A DNA stretch of 7,675 nucleotides from JBFLVQ01 sp040758525 (lineage in GTDB: Bacteria > Acidobacteriota > Blastocatellia > Chloracidobacteriales > JADJPF01), in contig JBFLVQ010000469.1 of NCBI GenBank assembly GCA_040758525.1, positions 1 through 7,675 of the forward strand. Direction: 5' to 3'. The notes under the pieces are model-generated. The model was given only the letters and a program-made list of their open reading frames with translations, was not told where the DNA came from and ran no database searches. Positions 7,046 through 7,675 of this stretch are shown in pieces; position 1 is the first letter of the stretch; the number at the start of each line of letters is the position of its first letter. Both the position numbers and the translations under genes were made by a program.

Positions 7046-7675
7046 CTACTTACGCGCAGGCGCGGGTTGAGGTGGAGCACTGGGCACGGGATTTTTCTGA
7101 TTGTACTCTTTGATAAAATCATCAGTAATATTTGAACCAGGATTAAGAAATACTAGACCTGCTTGTGCTGCCGGTGCCAAATCAAAGACCATTACAATCT
7201 CGTGCGAACTAGCATAACCCTCAAGAAACTTGAGAACTTTATCACGTACGGGACCTAATACCAATTCAGAGCGTTTCTGTAGATCCTGTTGGTAGTCCTC
7301 ACGCTTACGCTCAAACTCCTTCTTCAAGCCTTGCATCTCTTCAGCCTTCTGCTGATAGATCTTTGGATCCATGCTGGGGCCTTTAGATTTCAATTCTTCT
7401 TCTAGATCGACAAGTCGCTTCTGTATTGTTTCAAGCTCTTTGGTACGTGGGGCAAATTCACCCTCAAGCTTGTCCAACTGCTTCTTGTATTCGCCAATAC
7501 CTTCAGGAAAGGCACGTGAATCTATAATCGCCATCTTGCCGTTTGGTAGCGGCCCAACTTTGTTAGCCGCCGCAGGATTATTCTGGGCGGCCGACTTTAC
7601 TGCAGAACCTTGCCCGAATGCTGCCGCAGCAGCAATAAAAACCATTAACATGGCAACAAACAGACGCTTACTCAT
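7046..7675 (-). CDS. OmpH/Skp-family periplasmic chaperone-like protein
   Basis: The 209-residue product starts with a signal peptide (MSKRLFVAML, an Ala-rich core, cut near FGQG, 20-23). An Ala/Asn-rich linker leads to the family's first strand, KMAIIDSRAFPEG (47-59). A long charged coiled coil follows (about 62-140, rich in Lys, Glu, Gln and Leu). Then come the helix and strand pair that close the trimer body (LGPVRDKVLKFLEGYASSHEIVMVFDL, in the 140-170 range) and the conserved ending NITDDFIKEYN. A Pro-rich tail (PVPSAPPQPAPARK) is extra compared with the enterobacterial protein. Skp/OmpH trimers hold unfolded outer-membrane proteins in the periplasm for the BAM complex. The ATG is the last triplet of the window, so its ribosome-binding site is not visible, but the signal peptide makes this start plausible. 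In many bacteria the gene follows bamA; any such neighbour would lie beyond the right edge. Nothing on the same strand follows it here within the visible 265 bp. Confidence 0.88.
   Translation of the reverse strand: MSKRLFVAMLMVFIAAAAAFGQGSAVKSAAQNNPAAANKVGPLPNGKMAIIDSRAFPEGIGEYKKQLDKLEGEFAPRTKELETIQKRLVDLEEELKSKGPSMDPKIYQQKAEEMQGLKKEFERKREDYQQDLQKRSELVLGPVRDKVLKFLEGYASSHEIVMVFDLAPAAQAGLVFLNPGSNITDDFIKEYNQKNPVPSAPPQPAPARK

Noticed and set aside
1..7675. Mobile element, CRISPR array, toxin-antitoxin or defence system
   Set aside because: No transposase or integrase motifs, no regularly spaced repeats, no terminal repeats with target duplications, and no nuclease, ATPase or toxin motif in the two unrecognised proteins.

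Overview
The window most resembles a chromosomal segment of an Acidobacteriota-type Gram-negative bacterium. The main reason is a roughly 1,050-residue Oar-like TonB-dependent receptor with an N-terminal carboxypeptidase-regulatory-like domain, a family greatly expanded in Acidobacteriota. An OmpH/Skp-type periplasmic chaperone and a secreted hypothetical protein fit the same picture. The DNA is AT-leaning (roughly 40-45% GC by eye), which is low for that phylum, so the assignment is an inference and not a proof. No transposase, phage gene, tRNA, rRNA or CRISPR array is visible.

Layout from left to right. Positions 1-1402 (minus strand) hold the N-terminal 467 codons of a sensor kinase with the order REC, PAS, HisKA, HATPase; it runs off the left edge just after the G1 box. 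A 302-bp gap (1403-1704) contains a terminator-like hairpin that overlaps the stop of the next gene. Positions 1705-2478 (minus) encode a 257-residue exported protein of unknown function. Positions 2636-3175 (minus) encode a 179-residue cytoplasmic protein with an unbroken heptad helix followed by two copies of a 64-residue unit. A 431-bp divergent intergenic region (3176-3606) carries candidate promoters for both directions. Positions 3607-6780 (plus) encode the Oar-like outer-membrane receptor. A 265-bp convergent gap (6781-7045) holds two strong hairpins. Positions 7046-7675 (minus) encode the OmpH/Skp-like chaperone, whose ATG is the last three bases of the window.

Functional reading. The receptor and the OmpH-like protein both belong to envelope biology: Skp-type chaperones escort unfolded beta-barrels such as this receptor to the BAM machinery. 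They are convergent and so not co-transcribed. The three minus-strand genes on the left could form a loose series, but the gaps (157 and 302 bp) and the hairpin after the second gene argue against one tight operon. No complete, clearly new multi-gene system is evident. The least explained items are the 179-residue duplicated protein, its exported neighbour, and the GC-rich hairpin at 6961-7006.
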